From NCBI GenBank assembly GCA_019828565.1, contig JAHDYR010000004.1, forward strand, positions 372,001 to 436,000: a stretch of DNA of 64,000 nt, given 5' to 3'. The stretch comes from Carpediemonas membranifera (taxonomy: Eukaryota; Fornicata). The translations under genes were made by a program, and so were the position numbers. The notes beneath the pieces are model-generated. The model made no database searches and was not told the DNA's origin. It saw only the letters and a program-made list of their open reading frames with translations. The first letter of the stretch is position 1. Each line of letters starts with the position of its first letter. Positions 1 through 8,649 of the stretch are shown here, piece after piece.

Positions 1-1
1 A

Positions 2-1004
2 CCCCTCCGAAAGGAGCTGATACAGATCGCCCACAGAGGACACCACGGCGCCAAGGCTACCATCGAACGCCTGAGAGCAGACGGCTATACCTGGACAGGC
101 TGCACAGCAGATGTCGAGGAGTTCATCGCCTCATGTGACGAGTGCCAGAAAGCTCGCCTACGCAACTTCGCCGAGGCAGAGCTCCGCACAACAGCAGTGT
201 ACAAACCGTTCCACACTGTCGCAGTGGATACTATTGGTCCAATCCCGGCAGACGCAGTCGGCTCCAGATACATCACAGTTATGGTCGATATGTTTACTCG
301 CTACACTGAGTTGGCCGCGACGGACGAGAACACAGCTGATGCAGCGTCAGAGGCCCTCTGGCGCCAGGTGATTACCCGTCATGGGACTCCCCTGTTCATC
401 AAGTCCGACAACGGGCCTGAGTTCACCGGCAACGTCGTCAAGGCCCTGCTCGAAAGCGCGGACATCACCCAGCAATTCACCCTCCCCTACCACCCTCAGT
501 CGAATGGGCTGGTAGAGCGTCGTAACGCGGAGGTCATGAAGCATCTTCGCTGTTTGATCCTCCAATTCGACAAGTTCTCCCGTTGGAGCGACCTCCTTCC
601 GGTAGTTCAGCTGCTGCTGAACACAACCACCTGCAGCGCCACTGGGGTCACACCCCACGCCATGCTGTATGGAGACCAACTCGACCCCAGCTCCACAGTC
701 GCTAGAATCCTCCGACCGAGCGACAATGACTCGCCCCTTGCCTCAGCCTCAGCCTACATCACTTTACTTCGAGCCCACCTCTCCAAGTTGACCTCTAGGG
801 CGGCCGAGAAGCAGCGCGAGACTGTAGACAAGCGCCTCGCCAAGGCCAACGCCGACCGCCAGCCGACTAGCTTCAAGGAAGGCGACCTCGTCCTGCTCAA
901 CCGGACGAAGACCCCAAAGCTGCATGGCTTCGCCGGCCCGTTCAAGATTCTCGCCATCAAGGACAACAACACCCTTCAGCTGGTCGACCTTTTCGAGAGC
1001 GCCC
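2..1004 (+). CDS. Gypsy-type integrase (5' part of a split ORF)
   Basis: Open from the left edge, so the upstream pol is outside the window. It begins with the HHCC zinc-binding region (AHRGHHG, then CDECQKAR). The DDE catalytic core follows: VAVDTIGP (first Asp), KSDNGPEF (second Asp) and NGLVERRNAEV (Glu). A C-terminal beta-barrel region contains GDLVLLNRTKTPKLHGFAGP. The enzyme inserts Gypsy LTR-retrotransposon cDNA into the genome. The frame runs past 1004 into unrelated sequence and stops at 1273. True continuity is restored at 12322, where a chromodomain follows in frame (1003 + 272 nt = 425 codons). The catalytic residues look intact, but this copy is broken by the large insertion. Confidence 0.9.
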
Positions 1005-1805
1005 AGTTAAAATGTCCGGTATGGAAAGTTGGAATCACCAACCGGAACAAAGCCAAGCGCCGAGGAATGATAGCCATTGGCGATTCTTTCGAGGTTTATA
1101 GAGCTCAAAACAGAGCGGCGGTGACCTATAGCGCGGAATGCCACATTTTGGTCAATTCAGCATCGGGAGTTCTCCTGCTCGGGGAATACCAGCAGGAACA
1201 GCATAACTCTTTACCACTTCTACCCATAGGGCGCACGAGGCCTCTCTCTAGCCTCCTCGATGAGATCGCCTGAGACCAAGTCAAACGGAAGCGAAACGGG
1301 CCGGTGGCAGAAAACTGGAAGATGCGAGCGCCGGAGGCACGAGCCGTCGCCCTGAAACCACCCTGCCTGCCTTGTATAACCCGCTAGCGGACGGGCGCTG
1401 TGCTTGGGTTGGTTCTCTGTGCTCCCTAAAGTGCACCCTCTGGGGCAACGAAACCCGTATGGGCATGGAGCCCCCGGTGAGCGGTCTGATGGGATATTAC
1501 CATCCAAAAGACCAAGGGAAGCTTACCGCCCGGACGTTCCTCAACCCACAGGGCAAAGAACGTCCAGAGGAGCCCCCAGCAACATGCCAAGGGCCCTCAC
1601 CACTGCAACCAAGCCGAAACCAAGGTATGAACTCATGAATTTAGTAGGAATGACGCGCAACTGGAGGGAAACCCAAATGGCGCCCTGTGGCCGCGCTCCC
1701 CGCTGGGAGAAGGGGAGAATGCCGGGGCCCAGCAACCCGAGTGGTAGGCAGATACCGCAAGGAACAGCAGCAACATGGTCTCAACCCCCATTCAACCCTG
1801 GGTGT

Positions 1806-2677
1806 TTACTGAGGAGTCCCGGCGCCCAGGAACTCCACTGAGGGGCTTCCGTCGGCAAGGAAATGGGAAACCGAAGGGACATACTGCCTAAGGGCCCGCT
1901 CAAGAGCGCCCCTGCTGCTGCGATACATAACCATCTGGGACTGAGAAGTGCGCTGGAATGCCAAAATGGCCTGTAGGTTCTCGACAGGCTGATCCTCGTC
2001 GGTCCCCTCATGGAGCATGTCCACGAAGGCATAGGCACACGAGTGCCAGTCCATGGCGATGCGATCCAAAGTGCTGAGAGCGTCGAGGGCTGACGCAAGT
2101 GGAGCCACAGGCTGACGAACGGTGCGAGCCCCAGCTGGGGAGGAAGCCAATGGCGTGACAAACGGGGCAGCGCCCTCGCCGTTGTGAGGACCGGGGGAAG
2201 CAGGGGACCGGGCCAGCTGGAGGCGGCGGGGGACGGCTTTCCCCTGGAAGGAGCGGAAGAGTCGGCGTTGAGGACTCCTGAGGCCCCATCCCACCAGGTT
2301 GGGAGCAGAGGCGCGGGCGCTGCGGGAGGAAGGCAATGCCAATGACCCGGGGGCAGCTCCTCCACAGAGGACGATGTGGTGGAAGAATCCGACCCCCAGC
2401 CCTCTCTAGGGGTCTGGGGCTCCGCCGCGGCAATGCCTGGGCCTTGGAGGTGATCGGCATGAGGGCCAAGAGGGGAATCAGGTACCTTAGAAGGCTGAAC
2501 CTTAGCTGCGGCAATGCCTGGGCCTTGGTGGTAGTCGCCAGGCGGGCTAATGGGTGTAACAGGAACCAAATGTGGTGAACTCATATTATGGCTACAAGGT
2601 TCGCAACCGACCCCGCATCTCAGGCAATAGGCCACACCTCCCCGCCCCTGCTCGGAAAGGCCAACGTGCAACGCCAC
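1806..2677 (-). CDS. antisense ORF in the 5' region of LINE A, unrecognised
   Basis: Two minus-strand frames together look protein-like. The upstream part (about 2677-2340) is Pro/Ser-rich and contains QGPGIAAA twice. The downstream part (about 2340-1806, 178 codons as an ORF) has ordinary composition, including RIAMDWHSCAYAFVDMLHEG. They would join through a one-nucleotide frame change near 2340. I recognise no domain. It lies antisense to the rest of the element, near its 5' end. It could be a captured gene, an antisense ORF of the element, or chance openness in GC-rich DNA. Confidence 0.3.
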
Positions 2678-2712
2678 AAGGCTATGGTGTGATCAGGTGA
2701 TGGAGCACTAAA

Positions 2713-3336
2713 ATGCACACTCCTCATCCGAGCCACCGGCCGGCAATGGACGCGTTTCCCAGGAACCCACAGGGCGGGTACGTTGCCCGAGCAGAAGATC
2801 TCCTCCCCGAGCATCCCATAGGGCCTCCTCTACGCAAGGAGCGCACGAGAACCGAGAAAATCGCCGACTTGATCCGGATGTACGGCGACCTAAAAGGGTA
2901 TAGCAAGATAAAGGATCCCTTCCCCCCAGGAGTGGATCACCAGCTACAGTGGTGGCAGAATCCCAGCCGAGAAAGGGAAATAACGGCTACCCAAATGCTA
3001 GAAAATGACATCCTGCTATACCACTACGCCCTGATAACCGGAAGGCCATGGTGGGTAAGCCAGGCGGCCTGGAAAATCCACCGCGAGGACCAACAGCGCC
3101 GGCCACTGCCCCGATGCGGGCCGGCCTTCGTGATGTTCACCTCCAAGGCCGATTACTCCCTGACCCCGGGTTTCCCAGCCTACGAGCGCCGGCAACGGCG
3201 CCTACAGGCGAGGCGGGCAGGGAGGGCTCTTCCCCGGGGGATTCATGCCGACTTTCCCCCTCCGACTTTTCGAGACCAATTTCGGCCACAAACACAAAGT
3301 TCCCCCAACAAGCCATGGGCCGGGGGAATGATGTAG
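2713..3336 (+). CDS. LINE A ORF, 207 aa, unrecognised
   Basis: ATG at 2713. The product is Arg- and Pro-rich with a more globular middle (about residues 45-120; WWQNPSREREITATQM, LITGRPWWVSQAAWKIHRE). I recognise no domain. Its stop (3334-3336) overlaps by about 22 nt the ATG at 3315 that starts the next plausible ORF. Such an overlap is common in compact retroelements. It may encode an RNA-binding, ORF1-like protein, but nothing in the sequence proves this. Confidence 0.4.
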   Translation: MHTPHPSHRPAMDAFPRNPQGGYVARAEDLLPEHPIGPPLRKERTRTEKIADLIRMYGDLKGYSKIKDPFPPGVDHQLQWWQNPSREREITATQMLENDILLYHYALITGRPWWVSQAAWKIHREDQQRRPLPRCGPAFVMFTSKADYSLTPGFPAYERRQRRLQARRAGRALPRGIHADFPPPTFRDQFRPQTQSSPNKPWAGGMM

Positions 3337-4601
3337 ACGAAGCTGGAACAGAGCTCACCAAGCTTGGAAAACGCTTAGCTACGACCGAAGAGTGGCAAAA
3401 AGTCCGAAGAGCAGCCGATTCCATCCTCGCCAAGTGCAACAACACCACAGTGATCTTCTCGAGGGATAACGCCGCCAACTTCAAGGTATCAAGCCCGCCA
3501 CCGGCTAGATCCTTGCTGTTCGAGCTAGTTGCCAGCACTCTCAAGGCCGCAGGTCACCAAAGCCTCACAGGGCCTGGGATCAGGACAAGGTTCGGCCAGC
3601 AGAGCGCCGCCTGGCTCCTCAAGGCAGGCGGCCAAGCCACAGCCGGCTCAGCGAAAGCGCCAGGTGCGGACAGAGCCCACAACAACGTCAACAACAAGTG
3701 GGCGGCCCTAGGTCGGGCCTGGGAGGATGCCCCCGTCCCCCTTAGCCCCAGACCCCCAGCAGGAGGCTTCCCCCCCCTTGACGGACAGGCCGTCAAGCCC
3801 TGGGAAGGTGGCATGTTCTCCGCGATAGCTGTCTACAGCAGGACCGATGGGGTGACCAGACCTGTGTTGGTTAGCAGGACACCCACGGATTCAGCCCTCA
3901 ACATTGCCGGCGACGAGCTAGCGCGCAGTGAGGCCGAAGACTTAGTGCTTCGCTGGACGGTTCCGGGCTTCAAAGAGCTGTGGGCCGCATGGGATACTAC
4001 TACCCGGCCAATGCCGGCCCCTGAGTTCATCCACCCGGACCTCTGCGACGCTTCCACCCTCGTTAGCAGGATCGCAAACATCTGGATGGCGGACCAGGGT
4101 ACCAAGCTGCTCGCCACCGAATCCACAGGGGACGGCCCGCCCAAGGGCAACGAGCAAACCGACAACCCACCCCACGAGGGCAACCCGGTCACCCCCCACC
4201 GAATAATGGCAGAGCAAGTGCAGGTGATAGCCCGCCCAACGGCGGCCCAAGGACGGACCCACCCACCAGGGGCAACCTGGGCGTTGCCCCGCACAACGGC
4301 GGCGACCCGACCACTGGCCAACCCAACATGGGCGATCCAGTCGCCCCCTCGTTCATTGGGGGCGAAGCAGGTTGGAACCCAACTAGCGGGGGGAACCCCG
4401 CCACCATGCCCAGCGGCGAAAGTGCGGGCTCGGAGACCGGGGGTACCCAAGATGGCCCCCGGCCCAACGCCGACGACTCGGCCAGAAGAGTCCCTGGCAG
4501 TGATAGTGACGTCAACCCGCCAAGGGGTAGAGAACTGTCAGCCAACAGCAGACTCCCCCCGTCCTGCCCGCTCACCAACCCGCAGGGCAAGAGGATGCTG
4601 A
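3315..4601 (+). CDS. LINE A ORF, N-terminal domain plus Pro/Gly-rich tail
   Basis: The frame is open from about 3048, but the part before 3315 mostly shadows the preceding ORF, so the ATG at 3315 (MGRGNDVDEAG) is preferred. Residues 1-280 look globular and largely helical (TKLGKRLATTEEWQKVRRA). From about 4140 the composition becomes Pro/Gly/Asn-rich. At this point the alternative frame that leads into the next ORF has the same character, so the two ORFs were probably one protein before a frameshift near 4.15-4.2 kb. No family recognised. Confidence 0.4.
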   Translation: MGRGNDVDEAGTELTKLGKRLATTEEWQKVRRAADSILAKCNNTTVIFSRDNAANFKVSSPPPARSLLFELVASTLKAAGHQSLTGPGIRTRFGQQSAAWLLKAGGQATAGSAKAPGADRAHNNVNNKWAALGRAWEDAPVPLSPRPPAGGFPPLDGQAVKPWEGGMFSAIAVYSRTDGVTRPVLVSRTPTDSALNIAGDELARSEAEDLVLRWTVPGFKELWAAWDTTTRPMPAPEFIHPDLCDASTLVSRIANIWMADQGTKLLATESTGDGPPKGNEQTDNPPHEGNPVTPHRIMAEQVQVIARPTAAQGRTHPPGATWALPRTTAATRPLANPTWAIQSPPRSLGAKQVGTQLAGGTPPPCPAAKVRARRPGVPKMAPGPTPTTRPEESLAVIVTSTRQGVENCQPTADSPRPARSPTRRARGC

Positions 4602-5401
4602 TCGGGTGCATTGACTTCGAAGCGTCCAAACCCGCATCCAAGGCGGGGGATGAGGCCGTCATATGCGAAGGGGCGGTCATAGTCTTTGACCCCGCCAACG
4701 GGAATATCGTCGCCAGTCTGCACGGGATGTTAGGCGAAGATATTCGGGTGGCCGACCTCGACCAGGCTCTGATGAGCTCAAGAATTCTCCACGGTTGCCC
4801 CCCAGCCACCTTCGTCGACATCACCACTGGGCAGGCCCCCCAGGGATTCGAAAGCACATTCCCAAACAGCACCACATGGTGCGCGGAAATGATCGATGCC
4901 CTCCGGCGTCTCGAAGGACACCATAACGCGTTCATCCACCTGACTGCCAAAGGGGTGGAAGCTGAACGAAGTGTCCTCACGAGCGCCAAATACGTACCGG
5001 ATTCCACGGCCAGGGCATGGGTAGCCACCCACCTAATCGATGAAGCCGGCCTAGATGCGGTGTACCCCCGTCTCAATAGCACCCTCACCCTCTTCTACCC
5101 CCCCTCCCAGGAGGACCGCCCGGTCCGAGAGACCCTCCCACAGGAGGACCAGAAGGCAGCCGAGCAGGCCAAGGTCTGGACCCGCGACCAGCAAAGGAGA
5201 AGGGAACCCAAGGGGCTGTGCCCCTATCACAGAAACGCACCAGCCTACTGTCACTGTGCGCTTGCGGATGTATCGCTCTTCTACACAAGACTCTCCCTGG
5301 CCATCCACATGCTGTATAACCCGTGGACCTGGGCTGATGTGGGAGCGGAACTAATCGCACGAGGAGGGGAAAGTGACGGGGGCACAAAGCCCCATCATTA
5401 G
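4328..5401 (+). CDS. LINE A ORF with DnaQ/Maelstrom-like exonuclease signature
   Basis: After a Gly/Pro/Ser-rich leader there is a domain beginning LIGCIDFEAS (about residues 93-100), which fits the DxE of ExoI in DEDDh 3'-5' exonucleases. Near residue 200, NAFIHLTAKGVEAERSVL fits the ExoII position. Near residues 298-315, CPYHRNAPAYCHCALADV combines a C-x2-H...C/H-C zinc-like cluster with an ExoIII-like H-x-A-L-x-D. That cluster resembles the Maelstrom domain, a DnaQ-H exonuclease relative in which protists reportedly keep catalytic residues. The assignment rests on motifs only. The role in the element is unknown; it could process RNA or cDNA. The final ~30 nt overlap the next ORF. An alternative is an unrelated fold with chance motifs. 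Confidence 0.45.
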   Translation: MGDPVAPSFIGGEAGWNPTSGGNPATMPSGESAGSETGGTQDGPRPNADDSARRVPGSDSDVNPPRGRELSANSRLPPSCPLTNPQGKRMLIGCIDFEASKPASKAGDEAVICEGAVIVFDPANGNIVASLHGMLGEDIRVADLDQALMSSRILHGCPPATFVDITTGQAPQGFESTFPNSTTWCAEMIDALRRLEGHHNAFIHLTAKGVEAERSVLTSAKYVPDSTARAWVATHLIDEAGLDAVYPRLNSTLTLFYPPSQEDRPVRETLPQEDQKAAEQAKVWTRDQQRRREPKGLCPYHRNAPAYCHCALADVSLFYTRLSLAIHMLYNPWTWADVGAELIARGGESDGGTKPHH

Positions 5402-6227
5402 AGTAGGACACGGGGTCCCAGACCTGGCTGTAGAGATCAACCGCCATAGAGGGCGAGAGGTCATCACACCCCTGGGGCAACTACAGCACGTGATCTTTAC
5501 CACCAAGCCGCGTCCGAAGGAAATCCACATGGCCAACACGACCGCGCAAGAGTTCAGCACAGGAAAAGGAATCCTAAGGGTCCTTGAAAGGAGGGGCGTA
5601 GCCGTTCTCAGCCCGGACTCCTGCCCAAGCACGAGACCCCTGGTCGTGGAGCTCCTATCCGAGTGGAACGGTAGGCGCCGCGTAGCAAGGGAGAAGGGCT
5701 ACTGGCCAGACTTCTATGGCAACCGTACCACCCTGGACCCCAGGGTCATGGAGCAACTCCCGGTCAAACTCCACCCCGAGCTCCTGACCCTATCCCAGGC
5801 AGCCTCGCTGGTCCCGCTCCATAAGCATGACATGATGCATGGGGGCTCAGCCCAGCAGCTGAGACACCGGCTCACCCACTGCCTGGTGAACATCGGCGAT
5901 AGAGCACCAGCGGGCGTCCCGAAACTCATCGTAAGCGCGGAACTCCGGCGCCAAGATAGAGGGCCCAGGCATTATGTCAACTTCTTCCCCTCGGTTCTTC
6001 CCCTAGACTGGGGCATCCGCACAGTAGAACAAGGAGGGGAGCCTGGAAGACGCCGCCCGAGCGCCTTGGGCGAACCCCAATACGACGGCACCCTGGCCCT
6101 GGGATGCAGTCCCATGATGAGACTACCCCCATCCGCCTGTGGGACTTCCCGTACACCCAGAACAACGACGGGCACAGGTCGCAGCGAGAGCAAAAGAGGC
6201 TGTGACCGCGGCAAGGGCCGCGCTTAG
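5373..6227 (+). CDS. LINE A ORF, 284 aa, unrecognised
   Basis: Overlaps the end of the exonuclease-like ORF by 29 nt. Residues about 45-215 look like a folded domain (GKGILRVLERRGVAVLSPDS, LHPELLTLSQAASLVPLHKH). The last ~60 residues become low-complexity. A third frame over 6100-6200 reads more naturally (RLWDFPYTQNNDGH), suggesting a frameshift inside this ORF. No known family recognised. Confidence 0.35.
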   Translation: MTGAQSPIIRVGHGVPDLAVEINRHRGREVITPLGQLQHVIFTTKPRPKEIHMANTTAQEFSTGKGILRVLERRGVAVLSPDSCPSTRPLVVELLSEWNGRRRVAREKGYWPDFYGNRTTLDPRVMEQLPVKLHPELLTLSQAASLVPLHKHDMMHGGSAQQLRHRLTHCLVNIGDRAPAGVPKLIVSAELRRQDRGPRHYVNFFPSVLPLDWGIRTVEQGGEPGRRRPSALGEPQYDGTLALGCSPMMRLPPSACGTSRTPRTTTGTGRSESKRGCDRGKGRA

Positions 6228-7122
6228 AGCCTGCCTCGAAGAGCACCGGGAGAGGCTCACCAACGAGATTCACCAAGGCATGGAGTGGCCGGCCCTAGGG
6301 CTGCTTGAGGGCCCGCTCACCGAGAACCGACAGGTCCCCACCCCGAACCCATCTCAAAGGAAGGTGAACGCCACCCCCTCCCCCAGCAGGCTCCAAGGGG
6401 AAACAAACCCCACCCCCAACCCGCGCCAGGTAACCCCCGCCCACCCCACCCCAAGGGCAATCATCACCCCTAATGCGCACCAGGTAAGCCCTGCTTACCC
6501 CACTCCCAGAGGAATGAACCCCCCACCCGGCCCCGGGACAGGCGATCCTCACGCCTCACAAAGAGGCCAACCCCCGGCGATGCCTCTGAGCCAGGCTTTC
6601 GAGCACCGGCCCCCGCCGGGCGGCCCCGAAGGGAAGAGGCCCCCAAACCCAAGACTGGGCACGGTCGATCAGATGGGTGCCTACATCCAAGCCCTCTTCC
6701 AAGCGGAGGTGGAGCGAAGAGCTGAAGAAGAGCGGCAGCGGATCATGAGCCATTACGAAGAGGAAGTCTCCCGGCTGAACAACGAGGTTGCCCACCTCCA
6801 AGGCCAGCTGGCCAAGGAAAGGGAAGCCCTAGCAAGAGGAGCGAGCGAGCGCCAGCGCCTCCAGCGCATCGCCGAGAAATCGGAGGCCTTCAAAGAGCCA
6901 GCCTCAGGCTCCGTGAAACAAACAGAGTCCTCGAGGCCAGGCTTGAGGAGGCGCTTGCCGCCGCCAACGGAAGCGACGAGGAAGAAGAGCTCCTACGCAT
7001 CGGAATGGAGCACGAGAGCGACGAACCAGATCAAGAGATGCATGAGTAACGAGCCATACCAAAGCAGTGGAGGGAAGAGTGCAGAGTCTAAAGGGATGTG
7101 TATATATAGCACGTTAGTGTAG
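6139..7122 (+). CDS. LINE A ORF with Pro-rich middle and coiled coil
   Basis: The N-terminal ~50 residues are helical and charged. A Pro-rich segment (about 55-170) contains near-repeats of the type NPTPNPRQVTPAHPTPR. Residues about 175-260 form a strong coiled coil (MGAYIQALFQAEVERRAEEE, and NNEVAHLQGQLAKEREALAR). Coiled coils are typical of LINE ORF1 proteins that trimerise and bind RNA, so an ORF1-like structural role is a reasonable inference. It lies directly upstream of the endonuclease ORF, separated by ~650 nt with no clear gene. Confidence 0.4.
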   Translation: MGLPVHPEQRRAQVAARAKEAVTAARAALRACLEEHRERLTNEIHQGMEWPALGLLEGPLTENRQVPTPNPSQRKVNATPSPSRLQGETNPTPNPRQVTPAHPTPRAIITPNAHQVSPAYPTPRGMNPPPGPGTGDPHASQRGQPPAMPLSQAFEHRPPPGGPEGKRPPNPRLGTVDQMGAYIQALFQAEVERRAEEERQRIMSHYEEEVSRLNNEVAHLQGQLAKEREALARGASERQRLQRIAEKSEAFKEPASGSVKQTESSRPGLRRRLPPPTEATRKKSSYASEWSTRATNQIKRCMSNEPYQSSGGKSAESKGMCIYSTLV

Positions 7123-7775
7123 GACTAGGTGAAGTGAAGGCGCCGGAATAGGTGCAGCGTTGGAGCCCGCCAGAAGGGCTGTACTGGCGCCAATGCCCGG
7201 GTGACTTTTCTTTTCTTAAAACCCCTGTTCCCCGCAGGGACCGGGGGCGGGTAAGAGGCAGTTGGAACGCCATCGAGGACCCGCCTGTCCGGCAGGCTGG
7301 AACTCCAGCCTTGGGAGGGGCGCCGAAAGGAGTCGCTCCCACCTATGCGTAGTTAGGTAACGATGCTGCCAATGTGCGAGGCCAGAAGCGCTATAGAGAC
7401 TGGCACGAAAGTCCCGACAAGCACCGCGAGGGCGCGGCCAGTGAAAGGGGTGGTACACCCTAGGTCAGCTCCAAGAGGGAACCTGGGCCACGTCTGGGGA
7501 CTCTGGAGGAAGCAGCCGTTCTGGCCAAGCACCCCATGTGAATGGCGCATGCTTCTGGGTCCTGGAGAAATATCAAGGGCAAAGAAGACGCCTACCCGGG
7601 CCGCCCACCAACAACCCACAGGGCGGGAAGCGGCCCACCCAACGTGCTAAACAACGACGACATAGGCGCTCACCCATTGGGAAGGCAACTATGCAGATGC
7701 TAAACCCCAACAACAAGATGAAAGTGTGCAGGTAGTGCAGAATAAGGAGTGCAGGTTAAGGCAGTAACAACCTGA

Positions 7776-8327
7776 ATGCGAATAGTCTCCCTTAACAGCC
7801 AAGGACACTTAACGGGCAATGAAGACTACAGCGGATCTATAGCGGTAGCGCTTCGCAAGCACACGAGCCCGGACGCCCTCCTCTTGCAGGAAACATTCAG
7901 GTACGGTAACTCCGTAGTCCCCTGTTGGGCGGACCTACAATACGCATGTGCAGGGCACGCCAAACCCATCAAGGCTCGAAAGGGCAAGATTAACCTAGGC
8001 GTAGCCACGGTGATCAGCCCACATTCACAGGCAACCTGGGATGTAGGAGTATCTGACGGCACGAACCCCCGAGTTCAAGTTAGCATCCTCGAAACCTCAA
8101 GGGCTATCGCAGTCATCAACATATACGCCCCTCCAAGTGACCGCAGCGCAGCGGAGCTAGACCGCTTCGACCAACAGCTGGAAAACATCGTCAGAGAGTA
8201 CCACGGCTTCGAGATAATCATCATGGGGGACTGGAACCGTGACCCGCGGAGCCTGCGCCATGCCACCAGCGCCACACTACAGCGAAACAATCTAGACCTA
8301 GTTTTCCCTCGTCTCACACATACATGA
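7776..8327 (+). CDS. LINE A APE-type endonuclease domain
   Basis: ATG at 7776. The ORF holds most of an exonuclease-endonuclease-phosphatase domain of the kind that nicks target DNA for target-primed reverse transcription. It shows VSLNSQG at the start, LLLQETF (catalytic Glu region), NIYAPPS and MGDWNRDP (Asp/Asn metal site). The stop at 8325-8327 is premature. The C-terminal part continues in other frames (TSTLDYAAVSGG, then GHWGSPHRAV at the position of the usual SDHxxV histidine motif). The domain is therefore broken by one or two frameshifts in this copy. Confidence 0.85.
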   Translation: MRIVSLNSQGHLTGNEDYSGSIAVALRKHTSPDALLLQETFRYGNSVVPCWADLQYACAGHAKPIKARKGKINLGVATVISPHSQATWDVGVSDGTNPRVQVSILETSRAIAVINIYAPPSDRSAAELDRFDQQLENIVREYHGFEIIIMGDWNRDPRSLRHATSATLQRNNLDLVFPRLTHT

Positions 8328-8649
8328 GTGGGAATACCACCTCGACGCTGGATTATGCAGCTGTATCTGGGGGGGATCACGAGGGCCAAAGCTAGAGTCA
8401 TTGACAAAGCTGAGATGGGGCATTGGGGCTCCCCCCATAGGGCAGTGGAGCTAACCTGGGACGAACCGCATTGGAAGAAACAACCGGCCAAACCCAAGCT
8501 GGAAATCCCAGGAACAACCACCTGGAATGTCCTCCCAGAGCGCAACGGGGAAAGGGCAAGGGAATGGCCGCAACCCGATGTGGAGCTCCATGTAGATACA
8601 ATCGAGTACCAAATACGGGAACTCTTATCGGTGGGATTTCAAACTTCCG

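Noticed and set aside
1404-1841. 145-codon plus-strand ORF in the LINE A 5' region
   Set aside because: Pro/Arg/Gly low-complexity reading typical of GC-rich non-coding DNA; no start context or conserved pattern.
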